From: Rhodoferax sp. GW822-FHT02A01
Lineage (GTDB): Bacteria; Pseudomonadota; Gammaproteobacteria; Burkholderiales; Burkholderiaceae_C
Direction: 5' to 3'
NCBI RefSeq assembly: GCF_038784515.1
Contig: NZ_CP152376.1
Location: forward strand, 434,001 to 498,000
Length of the DNA: 64,000 bases
The position numbers and the translations under genes are program-made. Position 1 is the first letter of the stretch, and each line of letters opens with the position of its first letter. Shown here one piece after another: positions 45,301 to 53,114 of the stretch. Under the pieces are notes generated by a model. The model did not search any database, was not told the origin of the DNA, and worked only from the letters and a program-made list of their open reading frames with translations.

Positions 45301-46012
45301 ATATGGCGTTCGGAATCATCACGACCGGGCAGCCGCACAGCGCAGCCTCCAGAACAATGCCGGATGATTCGTAGGTATAGAGCACCTTGGCCTTCTTCAG
45401 AATGGCCAATGTTTCGACGTTGGTTGCCGGAAATGTGGAGGAAATTTCCAATGCATCAGGCCCGAAGTCCCGCATCTTTCCACCAGCCTTGGTGTAACGG
45501 TTGTGGTAGTAGGCCACCTGCGTACGCTGGTCCTGCTCCAGCCTGTCGTCAACAATGTTGCGCAGATTGATGATGGGCAGATACAGACGCTCAACGCCTG
45601 GGTAGTAGCAGTGCTGGTAGGTATAGACCAGCTCTTCCTTGGCGTAGACCTTGTCACCGCCCAACAGTCCGGGATAGTTCAGCACATAGCGCACCACCTG
45701 CCCGAGCCCCATGGGCGAGCCGGCGACCACCTCCGGATACACCACAATGGGCTTCTTCCCCGCCCTGTAATGCGCGAGCTTGGTCGTCTCGGTCAGGCGA
45801 GGCGTCCAGAGCTTTCCAAGCGTGCCGGGCGAGTCCACATAGGCCTCGTAACCCAACTGGTTCAGTATGCTGCAGAGCTCATGGAGCAAGCGGATTCCCG
45901 CCGATTGCTGCCGGTATGGCGGACATACTATGTAGTACGGTTGCGCGTCATGTTGGTAGTTGGAACTGCATGGTAGAACGTCACTGTCGATCCTTCTTTC
46001 TATTCTCACCAT
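42320..46012 (-). CDS. Large multidomain glycosyltransferase (GT-B-like + two GT2-like + GT-B)
   Basis: The 1230-residue product shows four consecutive units. Residues about 25-300: YYIVCPPYRQQSAGIRLLHE and IVVYPEVVAGSPMGL, shared with the protein at 22630-24183. About 370-610: a divergent GT2-like unit (LSVVIDHRNTHINELADTL, LIYADDDSW). About 630-890: GT2 with VSLVVPSGLQTGYLRSLVES, DFILVCDDDTEIL (DxD-type) and FNETEFGLWYAVLDYCLRL. About 920-1230: a GT4-like unit with RVGWVGAGQHKGDLDLVV and SNLRLLEYGAMGWPVVCSDV. ATG 46012 follows AGAGGTGCG. It sits between a flagellin gene and fliS, so flagellin glycosylation is the first hypothesis. No membrane helix. Confidence 0.82.
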   Translation of the reverse strand: MVRIERRIDSDVLPCSSNYQHDAQPYYIVCPPYRQQSAGIRLLHELCSILNQLGYEAYVDSPGTLGKLWTPRLTETTKLAHYRAGKKPIVVYPEVVAGSPMGLGQVVRYVLNYPGLLGGDKVYAKEELVYTYQHCYYPGVERLYLPIINLRNIVDDRLEQDQRTQVAYYHNRYTKAGGKMRDFGPDALEISSTFPATNVETLAILKKAKVLYTYESSGIVLEAALCGCPVVMIPNAISLETMPQSINELGKEGIAWGEDPEEIEYAMRTVTERWPRFLKDLSLWQQELQTFIQGTQSAAEKLTLEQAWPAAIVDTLPIPDLSAQELGGRADRRKYARLNAQYTRWKELCTLREIDADIYAEHLVSGKLPQLSVVIDHRNTHINELADTLDSLAESLGEPATLFIVSEQAAPAELEGVAHIHWLETPGGDATFNLEGAGLGTDWALLVKSGTRILPQGIVEWSLAAASHAGVNLIYADDDSWSEESSGQYPNFKPDANVELLRCTNYLGNAVLVNVQSWAKASCPLSGDEIYRHALDLLARKGRSALAHIDIVLSHIAGGLDPESENREFLAARQVLVDGGIAKRMLPHDKLGTWLVDYDARPDARVSLVVPSGLQTGYLRSLVESLQSYPQSHLAEIIVVTAPDQVSEVEYALSDVMPAIPLVIVQLQQDSYCHSRALNTGIERASGDFILVCDDDTEILHKDWLTPLLGIALQSDVGCVAPRLMANRGPEARVVGGPMVLGINGSAASYNGEEGRLEESGIYSRLQLTQDVSTVSGHFFLMRRSDWKSLGGFNETEFGLWYAVLDYCLRLSQAGKRHVWTPLSNVLHHGGKTVGSLARDARSKFRLADSELQEKDALLLKWASVLSSDPCYNRHLSLVAPFDLESIVVIDWHPKRHDRPRVLAVPLTSGAGQYRVIEPLNALQDASLVQTCVVIPPMRGTTRPLLPLELARAAPDRLVLQHSVDDGQLGLIDKYRLVMPDLKIVQMVDDLLGDVPAKHPNRNFQTREGHQRMIQALKKSDILVVTTEPLRTHYKKYVADVRLVPNTLDKQWLGLRTIPEPREKLRVGWVGAGQHKGDLDLVVDVVRELADEVDWVFMGMQTDEIAPHLKEFHRFVQISDYPRKMASLNLDIAIAPLESNIFNECKSNLRLLEYGAMGWPVVCSDVYPYRSYDAPVIRCSDNKDEWIGALRRLIADRELRLGMGQQLHDWVNSGFLLSGVVQKWKSCLLD

Positions 46013-46081
46013 CGCACCTCTTTCCAAAACGCACAATCATTTGGCGTAGCCAGCCGATACGGCCAACGCCTGGGTATCAGA

Positions 46082-46927
46082 CTACTTCAGGAGCTGCAAT
46101 ACGCTTTGCGGCATCTGGTTGGCTTGGGCAATCATAGCGGTGCCAGCTTGTTGCAGGATCTGGGCGCGGCTCAAGTTGGAAGTTTCTGCCGCAAAGTCGG
46201 CGTCCATGATGCGACCACGCGCAGCTGTCTGGTTTTCCACTGCGGTTTGCAGATAGGTGATGGTCTGGCTGAATCGGCTTTGGATAGCGCCCAGTGTTGC
46301 CCGTGAGCTGTTCACTGCAGCCAGCGCTGCGTCGATGGCGGTGAGCATGGCAGAGTTTTCAGCGTTCGCAGAAATGACCAGGGCCGAGGCAGTGCCGCTA
46401 TTGGCAACCACGCCAGAAATATCGCCGGTGGCAACACCCAGGTCGGACGCGGAAATGGTAACGATCTGGCCCACATTGGCACCGATCTGGAACGTGAAGT
46501 CCGCAGTCGTGGTGAACAGTGCTGTGCCATTGAATTCGACGGAACTCATGTTGCGACCGATTTCCGAGGCCAGCTGTGAGTATTCCTGGTTCAGGGCGGA
46601 AATGTCGGCAGACGTGTTGGTCGAATTGATGGACTGCACGGCCAGTTCACGCATACGTTGCAGGATGTCGGTCACTACGGCCAAACCACCTTCAGCCACC
46701 TGTGCCAGCGAAATGCCGTCATTGGCATTGCGGATCGCAACATTCATTCCGCGCACTTGGGTGTTCATGCGGTCGGCAATCGCCAGACCGGCTGCGTCGT
46801 CCTTTGCGCTGTTGACACGCAAGCCGGATGACAGCCGTTGCATGGAAGTGGCCAAACTGCTTTGATTGGCGGAAGCGTTGCGCTGCGCATTGAGCGACAT
46901 GATGTTGGTGTTGATGGTCATTGCCAT
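46082..46927 (-). CDS. fliC: Flagellin (copy downstream of fliD)
   Basis: Filament subunit of 281 residues with conserved D0/D1 ends: INTNIMSLNAQRNASANQSS, SSGLRVNSAKDDAAGLAIA, NANDGISLAQVAEGGL at the N-terminus and RIMDADFAAETSNLSRAQIL with ANQMPQSVLQLLK at the C-terminus. The variable centre is short (about 100 residues, Ser/Thr/Ala-rich), giving many potential O-glycosylation sites. ATG 46927 has AAGGAG eight bases upstream. No sigma-28 box was found between it and the fliD terminator. The large glycosyltransferase gene follows after 69 bp without a strong terminator. Confidence 0.96.
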   Translation of the reverse strand: MAMTINTNIMSLNAQRNASANQSSLATSMQRLSSGLRVNSAKDDAAGLAIADRMNTQVRGMNVAIRNANDGISLAQVAEGGLAVVTDILQRMRELAVQSINSTNTSADISALNQEYSQLASEIGRNMSSVEFNGTALFTTTADFTFQIGANVGQIVTISASDLGVATGDISGVVANSGTASALVISANAENSAMLTAIDAALAAVNSSRATLGAIQSRFSQTITYLQTAVENQTAARGRIMDADFAAETSNLSRAQILQQAGTAMIAQANQMPQSVLQLLK

Positions 46928-47027
46928 GGGATTACTCCTTCAAAAATTCAGTCGTGATGGATCAACCCACACGGTTTGAAGCGAGAAACCAATTCAACCG
47001 AGTGTTGGAATGATTGTTCTCTGACCC

Positions 47028-47055
47028 GAAAAAAACTAAACCCCGATAAACGGGG
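47028..47055 (-). terminator. Rho-independent terminator of fliD
   Basis: On the minus strand CCCCG, a 5-base TTTAT loop and CGGGG are followed by TTTAGTTTTTTT. It lies about 35 bases after the fliD stop at 47090. It isolates fliD from the flagellin gene downstream, which therefore needs its own promoter in 46928-47028. Confidence 0.87.
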
Positions 47056-47089
47056 CTTAATTCGGTCTATTTGAAGGATTCCTGGGCGT

Positions 47090-48538
47090 CTAGCCGCTCT
47101 TGTTCCAGGTGGTGACCTGCTGCGACACGTAGGTGCTCAGGCTGTTGAGTTTGGCCATGTTGGTGTCCAGTGCAGTGTACTGGGCCAGCAGCTGTTTGCG
47201 GTAGGCGGTGATGTGATCATTGAACTTGTCAATGGTCGCATTGTTCTGGTCAATGGACTTCTGGAACGCCGTGCTGTGCCCACTCACGGAGCCACCAACC
47301 CCCAGCGCGCCAAAGGCAAAGTCGTAGACCCGCTTGGCTATGCCGTTGCCGTTTGCAGTCCCGGTGATGGTACTGAAAAAGTTCTTCACATTGGTTGGAT
47401 TCTGCAATGCGGCATCCAGCTTGGAGGCGTTGGTCTTGAGGGATCCATCCTTTTGAATTTCCAGCCCCAGATCACTCAGGCGACCTAGGGTGCTGCTTGA
47501 CGGCCCCGCTGCACCCACCAGGGTTCGGAGCATGTTCTGCACGCTGTTGGCGGTGTTGTCTCCCAGCAAAGGGCCGCCGGTCTTGGTCGTTGAGTCGTAG
47601 GCAGTCTGCGTCTTCAGGTCCGCATACAGCGTGTTGTAGGCATCCTGAAAGGCCTGTATCTTGGCCTTCATGGTCGCCTTGTCCGTGGCTATCGTGATCT
47701 GCGTGGGCGTTGTCGTGGGTGTCAGCAGATTCAGCGTCACGCCAGACAATGCATCCGAAACCGTGTTGGTCGAAGAGGTGACGGTAATGCCGTCAATCGT
47801 GACCGACGCATCCGCAGCCAGTTGCCCGTAGGTCATGTCTTGCGCCGAGGTCGCGGAACTGGCAATGGCTGTGCCACTGGAGTCCACAATATTGGAAGGC
47901 ATGTAGCGCAACTGCTCCAGCCCTGAAGAGGCATCCACCTGGAACGCCGCATTGGCCCCCGTCGAATTGCCCCGGATCACCAACTGCTGTTTGCCCGAAG
48001 TCGTGACGATGGAGGCCGTGACTCCCAGCGTCGAAGACTTGGCGTTGATATTGGTGACCACGTCAGCCAATGTGTCGGTGGCGGATACGCTGACCGTATC
48101 AGACGCGCCGGAAGAGACAAATTTGCTTGGGCTGTCCGTGTTGTAGTAACCCGTGTAGAAGGTCAGTGTGCCACTGGCGCCCATTGCCGATCCGGAAGTG
48201 ATTGCGGCGGACTTCAGGGTTTGGGCCGTCACCAAGTTGTTGACCGTCACGGAATGAGAACCCGGAACCGCAGTGGAGGTTGCGGTCCCGGTCAGCGCAC
48301 TTGCATTGCCCGAGGAGAAGCTCATGCCATTCCAAGTGGCCGATGACATCAGCGCGCTGGCAGCATCCTGGAGCGCTGACAGTTCGGACTTGACTTGTCC
48401 GAAAGCAGACATCTTGGTCTGTAGGGTGGAAACCTTTGCTTGCAACAGCTTGATAGGCTGCTGCTCCACCGCAACCAGCTGGCTGACGATGGAGTTGATA
48501 TCCAAACCACTACCAATACCTGTTGAGGATATGGCCAC
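47090..48538 (-). CDS. fliD: Flagellar filament cap protein FliD
   Basis: FliD (HAP2) caps the filament and folds incoming flagellin. The 482-residue product begins AISSTGIGSGLDINSIVSQL and VAVEQQPIKLLQAKVSTLQT, the strongly conserved FliD N-terminus. It has the C-terminal coiled coil KSIDQNNATIDKFNDHITA with LLAQYTALDTNMAKLNSLST. The start is GTG, supported by AAGGAG six bases before it; no ATG with a good site is near. It sits between the two flagellin genes and has terminators on both sides. Confidence 0.95.
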   Translation of the reverse strand: MAISSTGIGSGLDINSIVSQLVAVEQQPIKLLQAKVSTLQTKMSAFGQVKSELSALQDAASALMSSATWNGMSFSSGNASALTGTATSTAVPGSHSVTVNNLVTAQTLKSAAITSGSAMGASGTLTFYTGYYNTDSPSKFVSSGASDTVSVSATDTLADVVTNINAKSSTLGVTASIVTTSGKQQLVIRGNSTGANAAFQVDASSGLEQLRYMPSNIVDSSGTAIASSATSAQDMTYGQLAADASVTIDGITVTSSTNTVSDALSGVTLNLLTPTTTPTQITIATDKATMKAKIQAFQDAYNTLYADLKTQTAYDSTTKTGGPLLGDNTANSVQNMLRTLVGAAGPSSSTLGRLSDLGLEIQKDGSLKTNASKLDAALQNPTNVKNFFSTITGTANGNGIAKRVYDFAFGALGVGGSVSGHSTAFQKSIDQNNATIDKFNDHITAYRKQLLAQYTALDTNMAKLNSLSTYVSQQVTTWNKSG

Positions 48539-48638
48539 TTGAGCTCCTTGACTTCAATGCATCAATAACAAGCTGTACTTGTAACGCCTTCAAAGTTCTT
48601 GAAAAGCCAAAAATGCACGGAAAAAACCCAGCATAAAC

Positions 48639-48665
48639 AAAAGCCTGGAAACATTCCAGGCTTTT
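48639..48665 (-). terminator. Terminator after the second flagellin gene
   Basis: A perfect 12-bp stem AAAAGCCTGGAA / TTCCAGGCTTTT with a 3-base loop starts about 15 bases after the flagellin stop (48681). The sequence then continues TTTTGTTTATG on the minus strand. The strength of the hairpin suits a highly expressed monocistronic flagellin mRNA. Confidence 0.88.
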
Positions 48666-48680
48666 GTGGAGCATTACTGC

Positions 48681-49526
48681 TTAACGCAGCAGAGCCAGAA
48701 CACCTTGTGGCAACTGGTTGGCTTGCGCAATCATGGCCGTACCGGCTTGTTGCAGGATCTGGGCACGGCTCAGATTGGATGTTTCTGCAGCGAAGTCGGC
48801 GTCCATGATACGACCCTTGGCAGCAGCCTGGTTTTCCGCAGCGCTCTGCAGGAAGTTGATCGTATTGGTAAAGCGGCTTTGCACAGCACCCAGGTTGGCG
48901 CGAACGTTGTTGATCGCGGTCAGCGCAGCGTCCAGTGCAGACAGGTTGCCCGAGTTGGCGGCAGCAGCAGAAGTCACCAGAGCGGAAGCCGCACCAGAGT
49001 TGGCCATCACGCCGGAGAGGTCGCCCGTTGCCACAGCCATGGAGCTGGCGGCGATGGAAATGGTCTGACCGGAGTTTGCGCCCACCTGGAAGTCGTATTG
49101 CGCAGTGGTGTCGAGCAGCGACTGGCCGTTGAACTGAACGGAGCTGACAGTACGCGCAATTTCCGTTGCGAGCTGTGTGTACTCCTGGTTCAGAGCGGAA
49201 AGGTCACCGGTCTGATTGGTGCCGTTGGAAGCCTGCACCGTGAGTTCACGCATACGCTGCACCATATCGGTCAGGGTCTGCAAACCGCCTTCAGCCGTTT
49301 GCGCCAGCGAGATGCCGTCATTGGCATTGCGGATGGCCACGTTGATGCCGCGGTACTGGGCGTCCATACGGGTCGCAATCGCCAGACCGGCCGCATCGTC
49401 CTTGGCACTGTTGATACGCAGGCCGGAAGACAGGCGCTGCATGGAAGTAGCCAGCGACACTGAGTTCTGACTGGCATTTCTTTGCGCATTCAAAGAAATG
49501 ATGTTGGTATTGATCGTGTAACTCAT
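48681..49526 (-). CDS. fliC: Flagellin (sigma-28-dependent copy)
   Basis: Filament subunit, 281 residues, the same length as the copy at 46082. Conserved ends are YTINTNIISLNAQRNASQNS, SSGLRINSAKDDAAGLAIAT, RIMDADFAAETSNLSRAQIL and ANQLPQGVLALLR; differences from the other copy concentrate in the central third. I take ATG 49526 (MSYTINTN); the frame stays open far upstream but that stretch is the promoter and leader. A consensus sigma-28 promoter is at 49622-49648 and a strong terminator follows the gene, so this is likely the main flagellin. Confidence 0.96.
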   Translation of the reverse strand: MSYTINTNIISLNAQRNASQNSVSLATSMQRLSSGLRINSAKDDAAGLAIATRMDAQYRGINVAIRNANDGISLAQTAEGGLQTLTDMVQRMRELTVQASNGTNQTGDLSALNQEYTQLATEIARTVSSVQFNGQSLLDTTAQYDFQVGANSGQTISIAASSMAVATGDLSGVMANSGAASALVTSAAAANSGNLSALDAALTAINNVRANLGAVQSRFTNTINFLQSAAENQAAAKGRIMDADFAAETSNLSRAQILQQAGTAMIAQANQLPQGVLALLR

Positions 49527-49859
49527 GCTAAAGCTCCTAAAAAAGTTGAACCGGATTGACCGGAGCCAGATCAGCCTGGACTGCCCTGACAACGAACCCT
49601 GGTTGAAGCTCGTTGCAAGATTTATCGGTAGGGTCTGGAAGAACTTTAGGCTTCCCGATCGAAATAGTTGCTTTACGCGGTCCACATGCAGCCTGTAGGA
49701 AGTTCCCTTACAAGCCATTTCCGCAAGGCTGACAGGCCAAACATCCAAACCCTGATTCAAGTTCCTGCCCCCGGCTTCCAGAATTCAGGCCATGGTGAAC
49801 GGCAAACAAATAGATGCTTTTCACCGCCCAAATGAATGAATCACTTTCTGGAGCCTGTT
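49527..49859. promoter_or_regulatory. Divergent regulatory region between flagellin and flhDC (333 bp)
   Basis: Non-coding stretch holding the flagellin sigma-28 promoter (see separate entry) and the control region of flhDC. Between 49650 and 49859 no recognisable promoter pair could be placed with confidence. flhD has CTGGAG seven bases before its ATG. Master-operon control sites are expected here, but none is recognisable by eye. Confidence 0.55.
49622..49648 (-). promoter_or_regulatory. Sigma-28 (FliA) promoter of the flagellin gene
   Basis: Minus strand: TAAAGTTC-N11-ACCGATAA. Both halves match the TAAAGTTT / GCCGATAA consensus at 7 of 8 positions with the exact 11-base spacer. Transcription should start near 49613, giving a leader of roughly 87 bases before ATG 49526. 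Confidence 0.9.
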
Positions 49860-50186
49860 ATGACAAACGAACAAATCCTTTCTGAAATACAGGAAGCCAA
49901 TTTGACCTATCTGATGCTGGCCCAGAACCTGATCCGTCAGGACAAGGCCGAAGCCCTGTTCCGCCTGGGCATGTCAGAAGAGTCCGCCGACATGATTGGC
50001 ACCCTCTCCCCCGCCCAGATCCTGAAAATCGCCTCCAGCAACATGCTGCTGTGCCGCTTCCGCATGGATGACGAAGTGATCTGGAGCCTGCTGACCAACC
50101 ACTCCGTAAACAAGGTGGACAACGATTCCACGACGCGCCTGCACGCCAGCATCCTGATGGCCGGTCGCTTCGCTGAAACCCTGTAA
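49860..50186 (+). CDS. flhD: Flagellar master transcriptional regulator subunit FlhD
   Basis: FlhD forms the FlhD4C2 activator of class II flagellar promoters. The 108-residue product has IQEANLTYLMLAQNLIRQDK, AEALFRLGMSEESADMIGTL and SPAQILKIASSNMLLCRFRM, a direct match to the family, including the single Cys near residue 65 that is typical. ATG 49860 (MTNEQILSEI) has GGAG seven bases upstream; an ATG 24 bp earlier lacks a site. It lies 23 bp before flhC in the usual operon. Confidence 0.95.
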   Translation: MTNEQILSEIQEANLTYLMLAQNLIRQDKAEALFRLGMSEESADMIGTLSPAQILKIASSNMLLCRFRMDDEVIWSLLTNHSVNKVDNDSTTRLHASILMAGRFAETL

Positions 50187-50209
50187 TCCCCCATTTTTCG
50201 GAGAGTCCC

Positions 50210-50746
50210 ATGGCTACCAAAAGCGTTTTGAACGATTCCAAGCAGGTTGAACGAGCTGTTGCCCTGATCCAGCTGGGTGCGCGCCTGCAGGTGCTGGAAA
50301 GTGAAACCGACCTGTCCTATGAGCGCCTGTTGCGCCTGTACAAGGAAGTGGCCGGCCGTTCTCCCAGCAAGGGGCAACTGCCCTTTTCCACCGAATGGTT
50401 CCTGACCTGGCAGCCCAACATCCATGCTTCCCTGTTCCAGAACACCTACGAATACCTGACCAAGGTGACCGCTCTGGAAGATATCGACGCCATCATGAAG
50501 GCCTACAAACTCTATACCGAGCAGATAGCGGCCTGCGGGGTGGAGCCGCTGCTGTCCATCACCCGCGCCTGGCGCTTGGTGAAGTTCATCGACAACAACA
50601 TGCTGTCCATGACCAAATGCTCCAAATGCGGCGGGCATTTTGTGAGCGAGGCCTACGAAAACAGCCGTCACTTCGAGTGCGGCCTGTGCTCGCCACCGGC
50701 TCGCGCAGGCAAGGGCGCAAGTTCCGGCGGGATTTTGCTGCACTGA
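50210..50746 (+). CDS. flhC: Flagellar master transcriptional regulator subunit FlhC
   Basis: DNA-binding, zinc-containing partner of FlhD. The 178-residue product has the N-terminal helices ERAVALIQLGARLQVLESET with LSYERLLRLYKEVAGRSPSK, followed by GQLPFSTEWFLTWQPNIHAS. The C-terminal zinc site is of the form C-x2-C (TKCSKCGGHF) plus C-x2-C (FECGLCSPP). ATG 50210 follows CGGAGAG. Length is slightly under the enteric protein (192). A sigma-28-like site for motA overlaps the region just after its stop. Confidence 0.96.
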   Translation: MATKSVLNDSKQVERAVALIQLGARLQVLESETDLSYERLLRLYKEVAGRSPSKGQLPFSTEWFLTWQPNIHASLFQNTYEYLTKVTALEDIDAIMKAYKLYTEQIAACGVEPLLSITRAWRLVKFIDNNMLSMTKCSKCGGHFVSEAYENSRHFECGLCSPPARAGKGASSGGILLH

Positions 50747-50747
50747 T

Positions 50748-50774
50748 TCAAGTGCCGCCCCCAGGGGACGATAT
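50748..50774 (+). promoter_or_regulatory. Candidate sigma-28 promoter of motAB-cheYZ
   Basis: TCAAGTGC-N11-GACGATAT on the plus strand: 5 of 8 and 6 of 8 matches to the consensus halves with the exact 11-base spacer, immediately after the flhC stop. The leader to motA would be about 65 bases. Weaker than the flgM, fliS and flagellin sites, but motA is a class III gene in other bacteria. Confidence 0.5.
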
Positions 50775-50846
50775 GATGGGTAGAGGCCCTGAAAAGCCAC
50801 TCTATTCAACCATTGGGCCCCAAAGCCCTGCTGTCACAATGCCGCT

Positions 50847-51704
50847 ATGTTTGTAATCGTCGGATGGCTTGTCGTACTCGGCTGCGTGTTTGGTGTGTTC
50901 ATTGCACACGGGGGAAACATCAGCGTGGTGCTGCACGCACTGCCTTTTGAATTGATCACCATCGGGGGCGCCACCTTGGGCGCCTTTCTGGCCAACAACC
51001 AGATGAAGGTGGTCAAGGCCACCATGAAGGGCTTGGGTGCCTGCTTCAAGGGCAGCAAGTACACCAAGGCGCGCTATATGGATTTGATGGCCTTGATGTT
51101 TGACATCCTGCAAAAGGCCCGCAAAGAGGGCCTGATGGCCATCGAAAACGACGTCGAAAACCCCCACGAATCGGCGATTTTCAAGAAATACCCCACCGTG
51201 GGGCATGACCACCACGTGGTGGAATTCATCACGGATTACCTGCGCATGATGGTCTCGGGCAACCTCAACGCCCACGAAATCGAGTCCCTGATGGACAGCG
51301 AAATCGAAACCCACCACCACGAAGAACACGCCGCCGTCGCCGCCATCCAGCGCATCGCCGGCGGTTTGCCCGCCTTCGGGATCGTGGCCGCCGTTCTGGG
51401 TGTGGTCAACACCATGGGCTCGGTGGGCCAGCCGCCTGCCGTTTTGGGCGGCATGATCGGCTCAGCGCTGGTGGGAACCTTTTTGGGCATTTTGCTGGCC
51501 TACGCGTTTGCCGAACCCCTGGGCGGTCTGCTGGAGCAGAAAGTCGAAGAAGCCGGCAAGGAACTGCAGTGCATCAAGACCACCCTGCTGGCCAGCATGC
51601 AGGGCTACAACCCGTCGACAGCCATCGAGTTCGGACGCAAGGTGCTGTATTCCACCGAGCGCCCGACGTTCTCTGAACTTGAAGCCTTCGTGAAGAAGAA
51701 GTAA
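50847..51704 (+). CDS. motA: Flagellar stator protein MotA
   Basis: Proton-channel stator subunit in the inner membrane, 285 residues. Four membrane helices are visible (FVIVGWLVVLGCVFGVFIAH; ELITIGGATLGAFLA; GLPAFGIVAAVLGVVNTMG; IGSALVGTFLGILLAYAFAE). The cytoplasmic loop (about 60-165) carries the charged residues that meet FliG, and the conserved PAFGIVAAVLGV and GSALVGTFLG motifs with the two prolines are in place. ATG 50847; motB follows after 18 bp. Confidence 0.96.
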   Translation: MFVIVGWLVVLGCVFGVFIAHGGNISVVLHALPFELITIGGATLGAFLANNQMKVVKATMKGLGACFKGSKYTKARYMDLMALMFDILQKARKEGLMAIENDVENPHESAIFKKYPTVGHDHHVVEFITDYLRMMVSGNLNAHEIESLMDSEIETHHHEEHAAVAAIQRIAGGLPAFGIVAAVLGVVNTMGSVGQPPAVLGGMIGSALVGTFLGILLAYAFAEPLGGLLEQKVEEAGKELQCIKTTLLASMQGYNPSTAIEFGRKVLYSTERPTFSELEAFVKKK

Positions 51705-51722
51705 GGCCGTGGGAGTCTGACC

Positions 51723-52661
51723 ATGGCAGGGGACGCCAAGAAACTACAGCCGATCATCATCAAGCGGGTCAAGAAAGGCGGCCACGTGGCGCACGGGGGC
51801 GCCTGGAAGATTGCCTATGCCGACTTTGTGACCGCGATGATGGCCTTCTTCCTGCTCATGTGGCTGCTGGGCAGCACCACCGACGGTGACAAAAAAGGCA
51901 TTTCGGATTACTTCCAGTCGCCAGTCAAGGTTGCCATGGCGGGCGGCAGCGGGGCCGGCTCCAGCAACAGCGTCATCAACGGCGGCGGCAACGACATCAC
52001 CCAGACCGCCGGACAAACCGCCAAGTCCGAGAGCGAAGAGAAGCGCTCGCGCCGCGTCGCCACCGAACAGTTCCGCCAATCGGAGGCCAAGGCCGACTCG
52101 CGCCGTCTCTCGGTGCTGAGCGCCAAGATTGCTGCGGCCATTTCCAACAACCGCAAGCTCGCCGAGTTCAGTTCCCAGATCAAGCTGCAGATCACCCCGG
52201 ACGGACTGCAGATCCAGATCGTGGATGACCAGAAGCGCCCCATGTTCGACAGTGGCAGCGCCACCGTCAAACCCTATATGCGCGACCTGCTCAGGGAAAT
52301 TGGCGTGGCCCTGATGGACGTGGAAAACAAGATCAGCCTGGATGGCCATACAGACCGCCAGTCCTACGGCAACGCGGCACGCGGCTATAGCAACTGGGAG
52401 CTCTCTGCCGACCGCGCAAACGCCACGCGCCGCGAACTCATGGCTGCCGGCATGCCGGAAGAAAAACTTGCCCGCGTAGTAGGCATGGGTTCGAGCCTGC
52501 CACTGGACCCTCAAAACCCTGACGCCCCCAGCAACCGGCGCATTACCTTGCTGGTTATGACCAAGGAAGCAGAAGAGCGTCTGCTGGGAACCCCGTTGAC
52601 TCCCCCCGAAAGCGCAGAGGACGCCGCGCCAGCTGCGCCTGCGGCAAAATCGGCGCCGTAA
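51723..52661 (+). CDS. motB: Flagellar stator protein MotB
   Basis: Stator subunit that anchors MotA to peptidoglycan, 312 residues. Its single membrane helix starts AYADFVTAMMAFFLLMWLLG with the proton-accepting Asp34. A periplasmic plug and linker follow, then an OmpA-like domain (MFDSGSATVKPYMRDLLREI, ISLDGHTDRQSYG, NWELSADRANATRRELM, SNRRITLLVM). The Pro-rich C-terminal tail is Ala/Pro-biased. Coupled to motA by an 18-bp gap. Confidence 0.96.
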   Translation: MAGDAKKLQPIIIKRVKKGGHVAHGGAWKIAYADFVTAMMAFFLLMWLLGSTTDGDKKGISDYFQSPVKVAMAGGSGAGSSNSVINGGGNDITQTAGQTAKSESEEKRSRRVATEQFRQSEAKADSRRLSVLSAKIAAAISNNRKLAEFSSQIKLQITPDGLQIQIVDDQKRPMFDSGSATVKPYMRDLLREIGVALMDVENKISLDGHTDRQSYGNAARGYSNWELSADRANATRRELMAAGMPEEKLARVVGMGSSLPLDPQNPDAPSNRRITLLVMTKEAEERLLGTPLTPPESAEDAAPAAPAAKSAP

Positions 52662-52722
52662 TGGCCTGGAATTTCGGTCATACTCATAGATAACAGAAAA
52701 TTCGCCCGCGAAAGAGCTTGTC

Positions 52723-53112
52723 ATGTCCAAAGAATTGCGTTTTTTAATCGTCGATGACTTCTCAACCATGCGCCGCATCGTGCGCAACCTGCTCAAAGAA
52801 AGTGGTTATGCCGATGCCGACGAAGCAGAAGACGGACTGATCGCCCTGCAAAAGCTGCGCAACAGCAGCTTCGACTTCGTGGTCAGCGACATCAACATGC
52901 CCAATATGAACGGGTTTCAGCTGCTAGGCGAAATCAAGAAGGACGACAAGCTCAAGCATCTCCCCGTGCTGATGGTGACCGCCGAAGCCCGCAAGGAAGA
53001 CATCGTCATGGCAGCGCAGCAAGGCGCTGCCGGCTACATTGTCAAGCCCTTCACCAAGGCCACACTGGAAGACAAGGTCAACCACATCCTGACCAAAATG
53101 GGTCTGAAGTAA
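52723..53112 (+). CDS. cheY: Chemotaxis response regulator CheY
   Basis: Single receiver domain of 129 residues that carries the phosphoryl signal from CheA to FliM. All catalytic residues are present: acidic pair Asp11-Asp12 (FLIVDDFST), phospho-acceptor Asp56 ([10 protein letters not shown]), Thr86 (LMVTAEA) and Lys108 (GYIVKPF). Its position before cheZ and after motB fits chemotaxis; cheA, cheW, cheR and cheB are not in the window. ATG 52723 is 61 bp after motB. Confidence 0.96.
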   Translation: MSKELRFLIVDDFSTMRRIVRNLLKESGYADADEAEDGLIALQKLRNSSFDFVVSDINMPNMNGFQLLGEIKKDDKLKHLPVLMVTAEARKEDIVMAAQQGAAGYIVKPFTKATLEDKVNHILTKMGLK

Positions 53113-53114
53113 CC

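Noticed and set aside
46013..46081. Terminator between flagellin (46082) and the large glycosyltransferase
   Set aside because: The GGCGT...ACGCC pairing is interrupted and there is no T-run, so read-through is more likely.
47041..47055. CCCCGATAA as a plus-strand sigma-28 -10 box
   Set aside because: It is part of the fliD terminator stem and has no -35 match 11 bases upstream.
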